Part shown: in pieces, positions 21,189 through 31,549 of the stretch
How positions within the stretch are numbered: the first letter of the stretch is position 1
How the letters are laid out: each line of letters opens with the position of its first letter
Source: Symbiodinium microadriaticum
Lineage: Eukaryota > Sar > Dinophyceae > Suessiales > Symbiodiniaceae
Assembly: GCA_001939145.1 (NCBI GenBank)
Contig: LSRX01000078.1
Span: 249,594-313,593 of the forward strand
Direction of reading: 5' to 3'
DNA: 64,000 bases
Made by a program: the position numbers and the translations under genes
Notes under the pieces: model-generated
What the model saw: only the letters and a program-made list of their open reading frames with translations
Databases searched by the model: none
Told to the model about the DNA's origin: nothing

Positions 21189-21323
21189 CTGCAACGCCTG
21201 GACAAGCCTGACGTTGCCAGCAGCCGCGGAGTCTTCACCGCCCTGGACGATTTGCGCGGGGCCCCCGGACTTGCTTTTGGGAGACTCGAACAAGTCAAAG
21301 GAAACTGCAGGTGGGGTGTTTAG
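21189..21323 (+). CDS. Candidate exon, unknown protein (45 codons)
   Basis: After acceptor-like CCCAGCAG. Core LDKPDVASSRGVFTALDDLR followed by GAPGLAFGRLEQVKG. Charged/aliphatic pattern and GC-rich third positions make this one of the strongest candidate exons. The longer frame on the opposite strand here is a shadow. Confidence 0.45.
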   Translation: MQRLDKPDVASSRGVFTALDDLRGAPGLAFGRLEQVKGNCRWGV

Positions 21324-21497
21324 GGTATATAGGGCTTCTATAAGGCTTCTATAAGGTATATAAAATGTCCTAGAACAAGTTCGAGGTACAACCAGGACCA
21401 CCCAAGGCACCCAAAACAGAGTCCTTTCTCGTTGAGGGCTTATCGGGTTCAGGGTTTGCATTCTCCGAAGCCTTGCCCTATATGGAGCAGCTTTGCC

Positions 21498-21605
21498 GAG
21501 TTTCAAGACCAGCCCAAGAGCCTGCGAGGTTTCTGTCCGCCGAGTCTCCTGCGCGCAGATGGAAGTGGAGCTGCTTCCCCCGATGATGATGAGGCCTCAT
21601 CCTAA
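21498..21605 (+). CDS. Candidate terminal exon, unknown
   Basis: Core EFQDQPKSLRGFCPPSLLRA, then an acidic tail with PDDDEASS before a stop formed by the telomere-like repeat. Confidence 0.4.
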   Translation, partial: EFQDQPKSLRGFCPPSLLRADGSGAASPDDDEASS

Positions 21606-21850
21606 ACCCCAAACCCAAAACCCTAAACCGTCTTCGTCAAGTGGTAGATGGGGCTGTAGGCTTCGATGGTTCAAGCGGGCCCCTCCGCGGGTTAAACTCG
21701 CTGTACAATGGAGACCGTAGCTGTCATGTAAGGGCGTCAATAATTGGAACAGGGGGTTGGGCTCCTTTATAGTATTGTTATAATAAGGGACCCTAACTTT
21801 ACCAGCAATGTGGGTGATTACTTAGGCTCCTATATCAGTGCAAGGCAGGG

Positions 21851-21949
21851 TGTAAGAAGATCATGAAGGACTATCAAAAGCTTTCCACCGTCGAAATCGG
21901 AGGAGAACAAGGACCCCAAAACGGGACCCCGTCTACTACAGCTATATGA
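21851..21949 (+). CDS. Candidate exon, unknown protein
   Basis: Core CKKIMKDYQKLSTVEIGGEQ then GPQNGTPSTTAI. Follows a decayed family D remnant (about 21750-21815). Confidence 0.35.
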   Translation, partial: CKKIMKDYQKLSTVEIGGEQGPQNGTPSTTAI

Positions 21950-22356
21950 ATAGATAGGAGTAGTAATATCCTGTTGGAATATCTAAGATAGTTGTCGCAT
22001 AGAGCTCCTCTGCACCCTAGTCAATTCAGGTCCTAAACTCTAAACCCCAAAACCCAAACTGCAGACACCCAACCCTTAACACTGAACCCTCACCCCTGTA
22101 TAAACCCTTAACCCTAATCCCTCTAAGCCCTAAACCCGTAACTGAAGGTAGAGTAAACCCTACACCCTAAACCTGAAACCCTAAACCTTCGTAAGCCCAA
22201 CGCCCTAAAGTGAAAGGAGAGTACTTAAACCCGCATGGCCGGAAGCAGGTCAGAGCTGGGTTGCCTGGTCGCAGGAGGGAGCTATCTTCCGGGAACGGTC
22301 TGTGGGCCTTTTGAGTTTTTTCGGAGCTGGGGTTTTCAGGGTTTGCGCTTGGGGCG

Positions 22357-22455
22357 ATGTCGGAGCTGGTGAAGCCGGATGATGGGTCGAAGTCTTCCGG
22401 TGTTGGTTGTTTGACGGTTGTTGGGGAAGCAGTTGGCAGACCTCGGGCTGAATAA
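22357..22455 (+). CDS. Candidate exon or small ORF, unknown
   Basis: ATG frame MSELVKPDDGSKSSGVGCLT followed by VVGEAVGRPRAE and TAA; an overlapping frame ending ADLGLNKEQLTD competes. Confidence 0.3.
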   Translation: MSELVKPDDGSKSSGVGCLTVVGEAVGRPRAE

Positions 22456-22551
22456 AGAGCAGCTCACTGACCAATCATGGATGCGATGCCGGCCTAGTAT
22501 TCAGTCTGCTCCACCTCCCTCTTACATCCAGACCGCAACCACCACCCTTAC

Positions 22552-22586
22552 CACTACCACTCCTACTACTACTACTGCTGCTGCTG

Positions 22587-22628
<42 letters not shown>

Positions 22629-22746
22629 TACTCCTACTCCTACTCCTACTCCTACTCCTGCTCCTGCTGCGACTGCGACTGCGACCACGACTGCGACTGA
22701 GGCTACTGCTACTGCTACTGCTACTGCTACTGCCACTGCTACTGCC

Positions 22747-22816
<70 letters not shown>

Positions 22817-22860
22817 CTACTGCGACGACTACGACTTTGACTACGACTACGGCTACACGA
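22552..22860. repeat. ~300 bp CTA/CTG trinucleotide tract
   Basis: (CTA)n, (CTC)n, (GAC)n and a pure (CTG)n core of about 20 units near 22745-22805. Homopolymeric Leu, Thr, Ser, Ala and Val frames on both strands are not genes. Confidence 0.95.
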
Positions 22861-23479
22861 CTGCCACCGCGACAACGACATCTATTACCACTAATATGAC
22901 CACCACCAGAACTGCTACTACCCGTCCTGGCTCTATCACCTTTATCGATGAGTAATACTAGATACATGATGTCGCCACCGTCATCATCACCATCATCATC
23001 ACCAGTTGGGTTTTCTGTTTCTGCTCGCATCGCTGCCGCTGCCGATGCTGCTGCTGCCGCCTGGATGATCGCTTTGTCACTACGGCTGGATCCCGGCTGC
23101 CGCTGTCACGTAACATGGTCTCTACACTAGGGTTGCTATTCATGCAGGCTCCTGTTTGATACACCTCCCGTGAGAAGATGATAATACTACTAGAGTCCTG
23201 AATGAAAGAGCGGGTGTGATCATCCCTTCCCTCAACCTTAAACTTCTTAAACCTCTAGAGACTCTAGAGAAACAAATTCACCATTGAAGTCATGAGTTGC
23301 AATTGCAACAGATACCCAAAACCTGACTCCACTGGTTGAAGGACCCCTAAGCACAAAGTCACCACCAGTTGCTGTTGCCATCAAAGGCTATGCCTTGGAG
23401 TTCCAGTTGTTGGGTCCGGGCGGCTGCGTCGACGCTCGCACGGCAGTTTCAGGGTCATGGAAACACCGAACATCAAATC

Positions 23480-23690
23480 GAGCCCTAACCTAAGCCCCTA
23501 AACCCTAAAATCCTAAGCCCCTAAACCCCTAAACCCTAAACCCTAAACCCCACACCTCGAGATCCAGGTGTAGGGTCAAAGCCCTAAAGCCCTAGAGCCC
23601 TAAAGCCCTACACCTGAAACCCCTGAACCTAGACTGCAAGCCCTTGTTGGGGTTTAGGGGTTCAGGGTTTAGGGTTCAGGGAGCCCTGTT
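23480..23690. repeat. Interstitial CCCTAAA array
   Basis: CCCTAAACC units, a CCCTAAAGC cluster, then a TTTAGGGGT run in opposite orientation. Confidence 0.85.
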
Positions 23691-23984
23691 TGATGGAGTG
23701 AACAAAATACAACGAACAACGATAACATGTTATTTTTTGCAACATAACCCTAACCCCAAAGCCTCAATTGCATGCCGAATAAAAGAACTGCATGAAACCT
23801 GTAACCACCGTGCAGTTCTTTCGAGATGCCGACAAATGGCAACATGAAACCCTAAACCCTCTAAGAATTGTAAGCTTGACACATCCCGCAAGTCGTGAAT
23901 CCCTGGGCCTTAATGGAACCCTTGTAGGACATTTTAGAGGACCTCTGTAAAACCCTGCCGGCCCGGTGCTGATAGTTCCCTAAA

Positions 23985-24080
23985 CCCCAAATCCTAAACC
24001 CCTAAACCCTAAACCCCAAACCCTAAACCCTAAACCCTAAAACCCTAAACCCGGGTTCTTCCTGCCCTAAACCCTAAACC
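23985..24080. repeat. Interstitial CCCTAAA array
   Basis: About ten units, several exact. Confidence 0.9.
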
Positions 24081-24089
24081 CTCACTCTG

Positions 24090-24152
24090 AGCTTAGCCAA
24101 GGAGCCGGATGAGGAGATGAGCCCCGGATCGTCCCGGCCGGAAACCACGGAA
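24090..24152 (+). CDS. Candidate exon, unknown protein
   Basis: Core SLAKEPDEEMSPGSSRPETT; acidic Pro/Ser-rich, preceded by telomere-like units and followed by a G-run. Confidence 0.3.
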
Positions 24153-24374
24153 GGGGGGGGGGGCATAAGTAGGCTTTGGGGTTTGGATCTGAGGGTCTTG
24201 GGGTTCAGGGCTGAGGGTTTAGGATTGGAGTTTTAGATTAGGGGCTTCGGGTTCAGGGGGTGCCAAGATCCTGATTTGTAGTGGTTGTTTTGGAGTGTGG
24301 CTTTGGTTCATTGATGGGTCTGGTCCAACCAGAAACGAGCTATCCCCCAGTGAGAAAGCACTACCACTAAGACT

Positions 24375-24423
24375 ACTACTTCTACTACTACTCCGACGAC
24401 GACTACTACTACTGCCTACTACG

Positions 24424-24465
<42 letters not shown>

Positions 24466-24525
24466 GCCTACTACGACGACGACGACGACTACTACTACTA
24501 CTGCTGCTACTACTGCCACTACTCC
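24375..24525. repeat. (ACT)n trinucleotide tract
   Basis: ~150 bp of ACT/ACG repeats; the 169-codon frame across it (24295-24804) is mostly repeat, though 24530-24804 has more complex sequence and might be coding. Confidence 0.9.
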
Positions 24526-25394
24526 ATGTCGCTTCCCGAGACGCCGAGACGCTACCGGTCGCGTGCTGGCGTGATCACGGCCACGAGGGATACGGAGGAG
24601 CTCGATCACCATTGGCAAGCTACGCAACTTGCAGTTTGCAACATTCCGCTTCGAGCGTCTAACCTACAGACCCATGCGGAGCTTGATGTGAAGGAGCCGC
24701 TCGGAGATGAACCGGACTGCACAGTTCTCTACGTTGCGCTTTGGTTCGAAGCCAGAAGGTTCCCGACACTGCGACGGTACTTGCAACTACACACGAGCGT
24801 GTAGGTTTGGGTGTGCCCCCAAAAGTCCTAAAGTTTTAGAGTTTTCGGTAGTGGAGTACCCTAGAACATGGGCCCTGAGTCTTGTAGGGGATAAAATGGT
24901 AGGATATTTTTGGGTTGCTGTTTTATGTTGCAATGGCTTCCGCTTTGGGGTCGAGCGGGTTGAGATTTTGGTGTGTTCAAGCCGCAAGAGTCTGTGCTAT
25001 ACCTACTTTGGAGGGCTTTGATCACTGTTGGGCTCTCCTTTAGTGTCGCTTAGATGGTGCGGGGTAGTTTATTATGTTGTTGCGTTGTGCTGCTATCTTC
25101 GGGTTTACACACTTGAATCAGTACAGGATGGGGCTTATCGGTTAATGATGCCGGGGTGCTTCGTCAGTGGGTCGATTGTCAGGTAATGTCTAATTTTGTA
25201 GGTTCTTATTATAAACCCTAATATGAGATTTGTAGGGATACCTACAAGAAAGGTAGGTTCTGGTGGGCTAAGGTTTTATTATTCTACATTGTAGCCAAGA
25301 AGTAGTGTCATGTGCATCGGAGGCTCCAGTTGGAGGCGAAGCCCCACCGACCCAACCCTTCTTGGCACGACGCGGACAAGCCCCTACAAGGCTC

Positions 25395-25555
25395 CGCCAC
25401 CCTAACCCCTGAACCCTAAACCCTGAACCCTGAACTCTGAACCCTGAACCCTGAACCCTGAACCCTGAACCCTAAGCCCTGAACCCTAAACCCTGAACCC
25501 CAAAGGCCCTAAAGGCCCTAAAGGCCCTAAAGGCCCTAAGCCCTAAACCCCCAAA
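25395..25555. repeat. CCCTGAACC / CCCTAAAGG arrays
   Basis: A run of CCCTGAACC units then AAGGCCCTA units: locally homogenised variants of the telomere-like unit. Confidence 0.9.
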
Positions 25556-25557
25556 CT

Positions 25558-25658
25558 TTGGACTTGAGCATCGACCTCAGCCCGGCCCAGCTTTGGGCGA
25601 AGAAGCAGAAGCTCCGCCCTGGAAAAGGGGCAGCCAAAGCCGAGACTTTAAGCGAACC
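25558..25658 (+). CDS. Candidate exon, unknown protein
   Basis: Core DLSIDLSPAQLWAKKQKLRP then GKGAAKAETLSEP. Helical and Lys-rich, sharply bounded by telomere-like arrays on both sides; one of the strongest candidates. Confidence 0.45.
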
Positions 25659-25790
25659 CAGGGTTTTAGGGTTTAGGAGTTTATCTGTTTAGGGTGTAGG
25701 GTTTAGGGTTTGGGGTTTGGGGTTTAGGGGTTTAGGGGTTTAGGGTTTGGGGTTTAGGGGTTTAGGGTTTGGGGTTTAGGGTTACCCAAA

Positions 25791-25931
25791 CTGTCCAAAT
25801 GCATCGTGGCGACCGAACGTGGCGGAAGCAGGCGCCATGGCAGTCTTGCGGCAGGACAGGAGAGTCCTCGGAGCCCTACTCCCGGCCCAGGAACACCCGC
25901 TGCGAATCCTGAGCTTCATAGCCCAACTTAG
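25791..25931 (+). CDS. Candidate exon, unknown protein
   Basis: 46 codons with core CIVATERGGSRRHGSLAAGQ and a Pro/Ser/Gly tail (SPRSPTPGPGTP). The frame closes within foldback E1, which starts at 25927. Confidence 0.4.
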   Translation: MSKCIVATERGGSRRHGSLAAGQESPRSPTPGPGTPAANPELHSPT

Positions 25932-26027
25932 GGGCTGAGTAGGTAATATTTCACCTTTTGGGGCTTATATAAGCCTATTCTGTTCAAAAGGTTAACCTTT
26001 TTTGGGCTAAGCTACTCGGCCCCTAAG
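25927..26027. mobile_element. Foldback element family E, copy E1
   Basis: Arms CTTAGGGGCTGAGTAGGTAA and complement TACTCGGCCCCTAAG; inner AACCTTTT/AAAAGGTT stem, core GGGGCTTATATAAGCC. Confidence 0.9.
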
Positions 26028-26102
26028 CCAAAACGGTTCTGTGAAGGGTTTTAGTTTTTTTTTGGGACCGAACAATATCCAGAACCAGGATGCTCAGAGA
26101 TA

Positions 26103-26207
26103 CTGTTGCTGATACAAATCCTCCATGACCTTAAGGACCCTAAACTATGGGAGTTATGGTATATACCTTATTATGGGTGATGCAGGATTTATATTTATCA
26201 TCAACAG
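26103..26207. mobile_element. Foldback element family F, copy F2
   Basis: Aligns along its whole length with F1, including the ACCCTAAACTATGGGAGTTA core; followed by a TA tract. Confidence 0.85.
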
Positions 26208-26702
26208 TATATATATATATACATATATATATATATACACAAAACTGCCTGGCCTGATATCCCTCCGAGGCCCTCGAGTGACGCCCCTCTTTGCAGCTGC
26301 AACCGCATCCTTCAAGAGCGCCACTTCATGAAGGCCTCTCAAGAAGATCCCCGATAGTGAATTCAGGTTTCGGATTGTTGGTTTCAGGGCATCTTTGTAG
26401 GTTAAAAAATTGGTGTTCTACACAATGCTTTTCTGGGTGAACTACCAGGCTTTCTCAATCGCTTTTCAGTGTACTGCATAGTTTTGTAGGGTTCCAATAG
26501 TTGCAATTATGCTTGAATTTTGCAGCTCATTTTTGTTCGACAAAGTTGTAAGGGGTTCTATAAAATTTGCCTTGTCGTGATGGGTATCAGTTTAGTTTTT
26601 TTCCTGGCTTCCGGGCTTTTTCGTTTAGATTAACGTTAAGTTCACGAAGACATCCCTTGGTGTCGCAGAGATGGTCGGATGTAAGGTAGGCCACTGATTC
26701 AG

Positions 26703-26927
26703 AAACCGTGTGCCGGTCAGCTTAATGGCCATACAAGCGAAGCTGACGGATTTGTCGGGGGCCGACATTACGATTTTCGAGAATCGACATTCAAACTCCA
26801 GGAGCACGTGGGGTTTAAGGTTCAGAGTTTCTTGCCATCCATTGTAGGTCCTGGGTTAGTCAGAAACCTTGTTACCGGACGAAAGGATCCGCACCAGAGA
26901 ACCGTTAACGGCTGCAGGTGTTACTAG
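26703..26927 (+). CDS. Candidate exon (74 codons), unknown
   Basis: Open frame with core KPCAGQLNGHTSEADGFVGG and later YDFRESTFKLQEHVGFKVQS. A coding-like stretch at 26629-26685 ending AAG|GTAGGC lies just upstream, but a 17 nt gap is too short for an ordinary intron. Confidence 0.4.
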   Translation, partial: KPCAGQLNGHTSEADGFVGGRHYDFRESTFKLQEHVGFKVQSFLPSIVGPGLVRNLVTGRKDPHQRTVNGCRCY

Positions 26928-26939
26928 AGGCCCCTTGCG

Positions 26940-27420
26940 AAACAACACCGCCACGCCCGACCCACCACCGCCGTTATCATGGTGATAGTTTGTCCCGTCG
27001 TCTTTATACTAATATACGATCACCAGTTTCGCTTTTTTACAATGCACAAGCAGCTGCATGCTACCTCAGTTGCCATCTACATTTCTGTTCATCATAAGAT
27101 TACGATCATCATGACTAACCATCGCCGTCATCATCGGATGATCAATCACAATCTTGGTCTTTGCTACCGAGCGATATGATGCGGCACCCTAGAGACGTTG
27201 AGCGGCATGTACATCGATTCGAAACTTCAAGAGAGGACACCCTTCAGTGGATCAGAGCTGTCTTCTGATGTGTTCCCCGACGTGCACGTGTACATGTGCA
27301 TGGGTGTCTGTCCGTCTGTCTATCTCTGTGCACGACCGCACGACCGCATGCATGCATGTATGTAGGTACGCACATATGCAGGTATGTAGTGTATGGAGCG
27401 CGTTTCAAAACCCAAGCCCA
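26940..27420. other. No gene seen
   Basis: Unique sequence with CAT/ATC-rich patches and a CATG-rich segment (27345-27390); the frames across it look like low-complexity DNA. Confidence 0.5.
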
Positions 27421-27559
27421 AGACTACTCAAAGAACCATAGCAGGCAGACAAAACCCAAACCCCTAAACCCTAAACTTTTAGCCCTAAACCCAAAGCCCC
27501 CTTAGACCAGGGGCTGCCGTCCTGTGACCAGACGTGGGCCGCGAGGCACGGGGGAGTTA

Positions 27560-27665
27560 AGAAGGGTTTAATCAACCTAGGTAGCATTATTGAGACCCCT
27601 TACAAGGGGACCCTTCCTAACCCTACTTTTGGCTCTCTTAAAAGGGACCTTGTAGCCCCAAGGGA
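27560..27665. mobile_element. Foldback element family G, copy G1
   Basis: Right part CCCTACTTTTGGCTCTCTTA is the reverse complement of a segment at 56690-56735 (copy G2). Confidence 0.65.
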
Positions 27666-27721
27666 CACCCCAGTGCGCCTTGGGCGTTTTCGCATTCCAC
27701 CTTCTGCTCCTAAGGTCTGTG

Positions 27722-27776
27722 TATGTATGTATATATATATATATAATATATTATATATATATATATACACACACAG
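27722..27776. repeat. Palindromic TA microsatellite
   Basis: GTATATATATATATATAATA and its mirror; can fold back on itself. Confidence 0.9.
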
Positions 27777-28497
27777 ATAGATAGCCCTAAAGACGTACCA
27801 GTACTATTTTTGGATTCCTTAGTAATAAAATATATCTGTATAGAATTGTAGTAGAATATACCCCAAAACCCTACTCATACTCTAATCATTAAGGCCTATA
27901 CCAGCTTAATATTTTGACTACAGCTTGAAGCTGCAGACTCGGCTTCCGCTCTCCTCAATACCAAGAATATTCAACGGGCGGTGCGGTGCCTCCCTCAATC
28001 AACAGACAGAAAGACATTCGAATTTAGGGTGTAGGGGTTTAGGGCTTAGGGCAGCAAGTCGTTTGAATGGTAGGGGGCATTATCTCTGCTCTCACTTTTT
28101 GGAGGATCTCGCTGTGGCACTTGCTCCTGCTCTTGCCCCTGCGCTTTACCTCTGCTTAGGAGCATCCGCTGATCCTCGGATGGGTATTGGGAGGCGAGGA
28201 TGTTTTAGATGGATCTTTTCGGAAGGTGTTCTCCTAATAAGGGTGTGTCTAATAAGTGCAAAAAGCAAGGCGGGGAAGTTTACGGTTTACTGCTTAGCAG
28301 CCGTTGCCTCAGCTTTAGCATTTCAGGCTGTCATGGCAGCCCTGGATCCCCAACACCCCCCCAAGCAATCACGAGGGCCCAGACCGCTATCTAAGGTTTA
28401 GGGTTTAGGGTTTATAGGGGTTTAGGGTCTTAGGGTTTAGGGTCTAGGGTTTAGGGGGTTTAGGATATTAGGCATGGCAAGTATAGCTCCAAAAAGC

Positions 28498-28614
28498 CCC
28501 TGCGGACATACCCTCGGCCATAGATCCCCGAAGGGCACCTACGATCTGCGAAACATCCGACGGGAGTTGAGCTGCAGACCGGAAATCCCTGAAATCCCGA
28601 AGCAGGAGTGGTAG
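28498..28614 (+). CDS. Candidate terminal exon, unknown
   Basis: Core HRSPKGTYDLRNIRRELSCR then PEIPEIPKQEW and TAG. Charged, protein-like; the minus-strand frame over the same bases is a shadow. Confidence 0.4.
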   Translation, partial: PCGHTLGHRSPKGTYDLRNIRRELSCRPEIPEIPKQEW

Positions 28615-28889
28615 CTTCAAAAATCATGGGTCCCCAATATATTCGATTAATACGAATACTATTTCTAACCCCTTTACGGTTGCTGCCGGAAACACCTGCA
28701 TCCAGAAACGAGCACAGTGAAGAACGAGATTCGAAGGCTTGCAATCCCCCGAAGTGACCGTGCTTGGGTTCGAGGATTTCGGGTTGGGGTTTAGGGTGTA
28801 CAGGTTATAAGGCTTTTAAGGGTTCAGGGTTTTTTTTTAGCGTTTAGGGCTTAGGGCAGTGACTTCACGATGCCAGGGAGACGAGACCT

Positions 28890-28986
28890 GTGACTGGCTC
28901 AGAGATTCCAGCACAGCTGGCAGCCAACAGCCGCTCGGCTTCACAGACGGTCGCTTCTTTCGATTTTCCTGGGAGTCATGTAATTT
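28890..28986 (+). CDS. Candidate exon, unknown protein
   Basis: Core EIPAQLAANSRSASQTVASF; GC-rich third positions end near 28985 where AT-rich repeat-like DNA starts. Confidence 0.3.
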
Positions 28987-29142
28987 TGGTGCCTTCTTGT
29001 AATCTATACTATCTTGGGGCTTCTTATTGTAACTATAGTCTAATACCCAAAGACCCTAGTCTAATTACGAAGTCCCCGAAACCCTAAACCCTCATAGTAG
29101 CCCTTATAGAACCCTTTCAGGAACCCCCAGACCCGATCCGAT

Positions 29143-29277
29143 GCTAATCATGAAGGCGCCCAAGAATACCAGGGTTTGATCGTGCGGACGACGGCCCTAT
29201 CAGGCCGAGCCGGTCTCGATGGCGTTGTAGAAATATATGGGGGGGGAGGGCGTCAGAAACTAGGGTTTGGGGTTTAG
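29143..29277 (+). CDS. Candidate exon, unknown protein
   Basis: Core ANHEGAQEYQGLIVRTTALS then GRAGLDGVVEIYGGG. Well-mixed protein-like composition; ends at a telomere-like run directly before foldback C2. Confidence 0.45.
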   Translation, partial: ANHEGAQEYQGLIVRTTALSGRAGLDGVVEIYGGGGRQKLGFGV

Positions 29278-29280
29278 GGT

Positions 29281-29376
29281 CTACCTGGACCCCAAAGAAC
29301 CTGCTTTTTTAAGGGTTCCTGAAATGGTTTCTTCATATAAGTCCTTAAAAAGGGTAGGTGTTTCAGGGTCCAGGTA
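29281..29376. mobile_element. Foldback element family C, copy C2
   Basis: Arms CTACCTGGACCCCAAAGAAC and complement ending GGGTCCAGGTAAA; the edge resembles CAG|GTAAA. Confidence 0.85.
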
Positions 29377-29663
29377 AAAGTTAGGGGTTAGGGCTTAGGG
29401 ACACCAGGATCCTTGCTGTCATGACCCCGGAAGGGGACCCCTAGCTTTCTGTCGCTTTCTGAAGCCCCCTGCAAAGGAAGCCCTAAAGCCTAAACCAACC
29501 CCTGAAGGAAACCCTATTGCCTAAACTCCTGGTGAACCCTTAAAGAACCCTTGAGACTCCTTGAGAACCCTTCAAGGAACCCTTACAAGGAAACCCGAAG
29601 CCCAAACCCCAAACCTTCAAAAAAAACCCTTCGGTAAAGGAGGTCCCCCTTGTGAAGCCTCAC

Positions 29664-29754
29664 GGGTGCTTCTCGGAATTAGGGTCCCTTTTAAGGTCCT
29701 TTCTATAAGGGTGCCGCGGTATCAAAAGGGGCCCTAGTTTAGAGAACGACCCTC
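29664..29754. mobile_element. Foldback element family D, copy D3
   Basis: Arms around CGGAATTAGGGTCCCTTTTA and GGGGCCCTAGTTTAGAGAAC, core AAGGGTGCCGCGGTATC. Confidence 0.75.
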
Positions 29755-29941
29755 ATGAGCTCAAAGTGACAGTGGAGTAGAGGCTGAGGATTTACGATTT
29801 TGAACTTATGTTGAAGCCTAAACCCAGACACCAACACTCTCTAACCCCCCTAAACCCTAAAAGCCTTAACCCTAAACCCCCTGAACTCTAATCCCCCCCC
29901 CCCCGGTTTGCACCTCAACCCTGCCCCTAGACTTTCACTCC

Positions 29942-30094
29942 CTGAGGCTTGATTGGCCTGCTGCCCCCTCCAGGGGGACACCTGCGCCTGCGGCCGGTGG
30001 GCGCCGAGGTGCTGGGCCCTGTAATCAGAGTCTTATGTCAACTTTTGAGGGCTCAGGGTTTGAATTTAGTCACCCTAAACCCTCTACACCCTAA
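29942..30094 (+). CDS. Candidate exon, unknown protein
   Basis: 51 codons; core LDWPAAPSRGTPAPAAGGRR, then NQSLMSTFEGSGFEFSHPKP and a stop in telomere-like sequence. The Ala/Gly/Pro bias may simply reflect GC content. Confidence 0.3.
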   Translation: MRLDWPAAPSRGTPAPAAGGRRGAGPCNQSLMSTFEGSGFEFSHPKPSTP

Positions 30095-30263
30095 ACCCTA
30101 AGCCACTCTTTGAAAAGCCTGAAAGCAACTGTTAATTTTGAACAAGATAGTAGGTACTACTTGTGCACTTGGCGCCTGGCAGCACTTCAAGCTCACTGCC
30201 TTCGGAAGGACTTGATGTAGTATACTCATTCGCAAGTGGAGGTTCAATTATCTAGAGTTTTCG

Positions 30264-30422
30264 TTAAGGATGAAATGACCCTTCAAGGTAGGGGCCCTTT
30301 TCCCTTATACCTATATGGTATATGAACCCCAAAACCTTTTAGGCTTCATTTCGTCCGTAAGGTTTTGAGAATCTTATAAGGCAATCCCCAAAAGGGGAAC
30401 TACTAAGGAGCCTATGGGTAGA
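30264..30422. mobile_element. Foldback (unnamed) abutting half of family A
   Basis: A palindrome with TTAAGGATGAAATGACC and GGCTTCATTTCGTCCGTAA arms (30264-30360) is followed by the core and right arm only of family A (30371-30422). Confidence 0.65.
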
Positions 30423-30509
30423 GCCTTATGACATGGGCTGAGCATTGCCTAGATCAGTTTCAGCCTTTCGGGTGCCTCATGCTGCCCAACAGGCGCTGTG
30501 CTGGATTTC

Positions 30510-30705
30510 CTTAGGGGCTGAGTAGGTAACCCTAAGGGTCCAAGTAGTCCTTATCTATGGTCTTGGGTACCCATAAAGGCCCCAAAGTCCTTAAATAATG
30601 AGTACTTGGACCCTTAGGGTAACACTTAACCTTTTGGGGGCTTATATAAACCTGTTAGAATTCAAAAGGTTTACCTTTTTTGGGCTAAGGTACTCGGCCC
30701 CTCAG
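30510..30705. mobile_element. Foldback element family E, copy E2, interrupted by B5
   Basis: Without 30530-30619 it aligns with E1 throughout: TTAGGGGCTGAGTAGGTAA then CACTTAACCTTTTGGGGGC. Confidence 0.85.
30530..30619. mobile_element. Foldback element family B, copy B5, nested in E2
   Basis: Arms CCCTAAGGGTCCAAGTAGTC and complement, with a shorter, different core. Flanked by TAA on both sides while E1 has one TAA at this site: a 3 bp target-site duplication. Confidence 0.85.
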
Positions 30706-30752
30706 TTTCTGAAGAGACCTGCATCAGTGCTTGCAGGCCTGCATACATGCCT

Positions 30753-30848
30753 GTACCCATAGGCTCCTTAGTAGTTCTTTTTTGGGATTACCTTATAGGA
30801 TCCTAAATATCAACCACAAGAAGGAACTACTTTGGAGCCCATGAGTAC
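30753..30848. mobile_element. Foldback element family A, copy A4
   Basis: Arms GTACCCATAGGCTCCTTAGT and diverged complement; core GGGATTACCTTATAGGATCC. GTAC at both ends. Confidence 0.85.
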
Positions 30849-31129
30849 AAGCATCTGCAGACATGTACACGCTTGCAAGCACATTCGCGCAGTAGAGTGC
30901 GAATTATGTCTAGTGCAAGTGTAACGCCGCTCGAATGCTCGCATCGGGGTGAGTTGAAGACAGTCTTGAGGCTAAACCCTAAACCTTAAACCCTACACAG
31001 GCTAAAGAGAAAACCCGACGACTAGCGAGTCTACAGCCTGCGGGCTACAAGGCTTTAAGGGTTCAGGTTTCAGGGATGACTGCCTTAAACTCCTGAACGA
31101 GTTCTTCCTACACGGGTCCCCAACCCCTA

Positions 31130-31370
31130 TGAACCCCTAAACCCTAAACCCTAGACCCTAAACCCCTAAACCCTGAGCCCCAAAGTTCCCTAGACCCTAA
31201 ACCTTAACCCCCTTAAGCCCTATACCCCAAGTTCCCCACACCCCTAAAACCCTGAACCCCTAAACCCCTAAATCCCTAAACCCTTAAACCCTAAAGCCCT
31301 AAACCCCACAAGCCTAAGCCCAAACCCTAAACCCGAAACCCTAATGCCCTAAACCCCCACAAGGCTAAGC
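31130..31370. repeat. Interstitial CCCTAAA array
   Basis: About 240 bp of degenerate units with CCCCAAGTTCCC interruptions repeated twice. Confidence 0.9.
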
Positions 31371-31375
31371 CCCAA

Positions 31376-31549
31376 GTTGCCCAAGTTGCAGGAGTGGGCC
31401 CCCGAGCTGCCCTTGAGCGACTCGCCTCAGGCGCAGCTGCGGCTTTGATTGCCTGGGTTTTTGCGGCAGGGTTCCTAGAAGGCTTCCTTGAAGGGTTTGT
31501 AACAGTTAGGGTTTTAGGGTTGAGGGTTCCTATACGGCTTCCTTTATAA
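31376..31549 (+). CDS. Candidate exon, unknown protein
   Basis: 57 codons; core VAQVAGVGPRAALERLASGA then AAALIAWVFAAGFLEGF. Ala-rich, helical, possibly hydrophobic. Past 31500 the frame runs into GGGTTCCTA repeats. Confidence 0.35.
   Translation, partial: VAQVAGVGPRAALERLASGAAAALIAWVFAAGFLEGFLEGFVTVRVLGLRVPIRLPL

Noticed and set aside
22418-23030. Long Leu-, Ser- and Ala-rich frames on both strands
   Set aside because: They are translations of a CTA/CTG trinucleotide tract; every frame is open because the repeat lacks stops.
24295-24804. 169-codon ORF
   Set aside because: Its middle is an ACT repeat and the start lies in a telomere-poor unique stretch with no other support; only the last ~270 bp could be coding.
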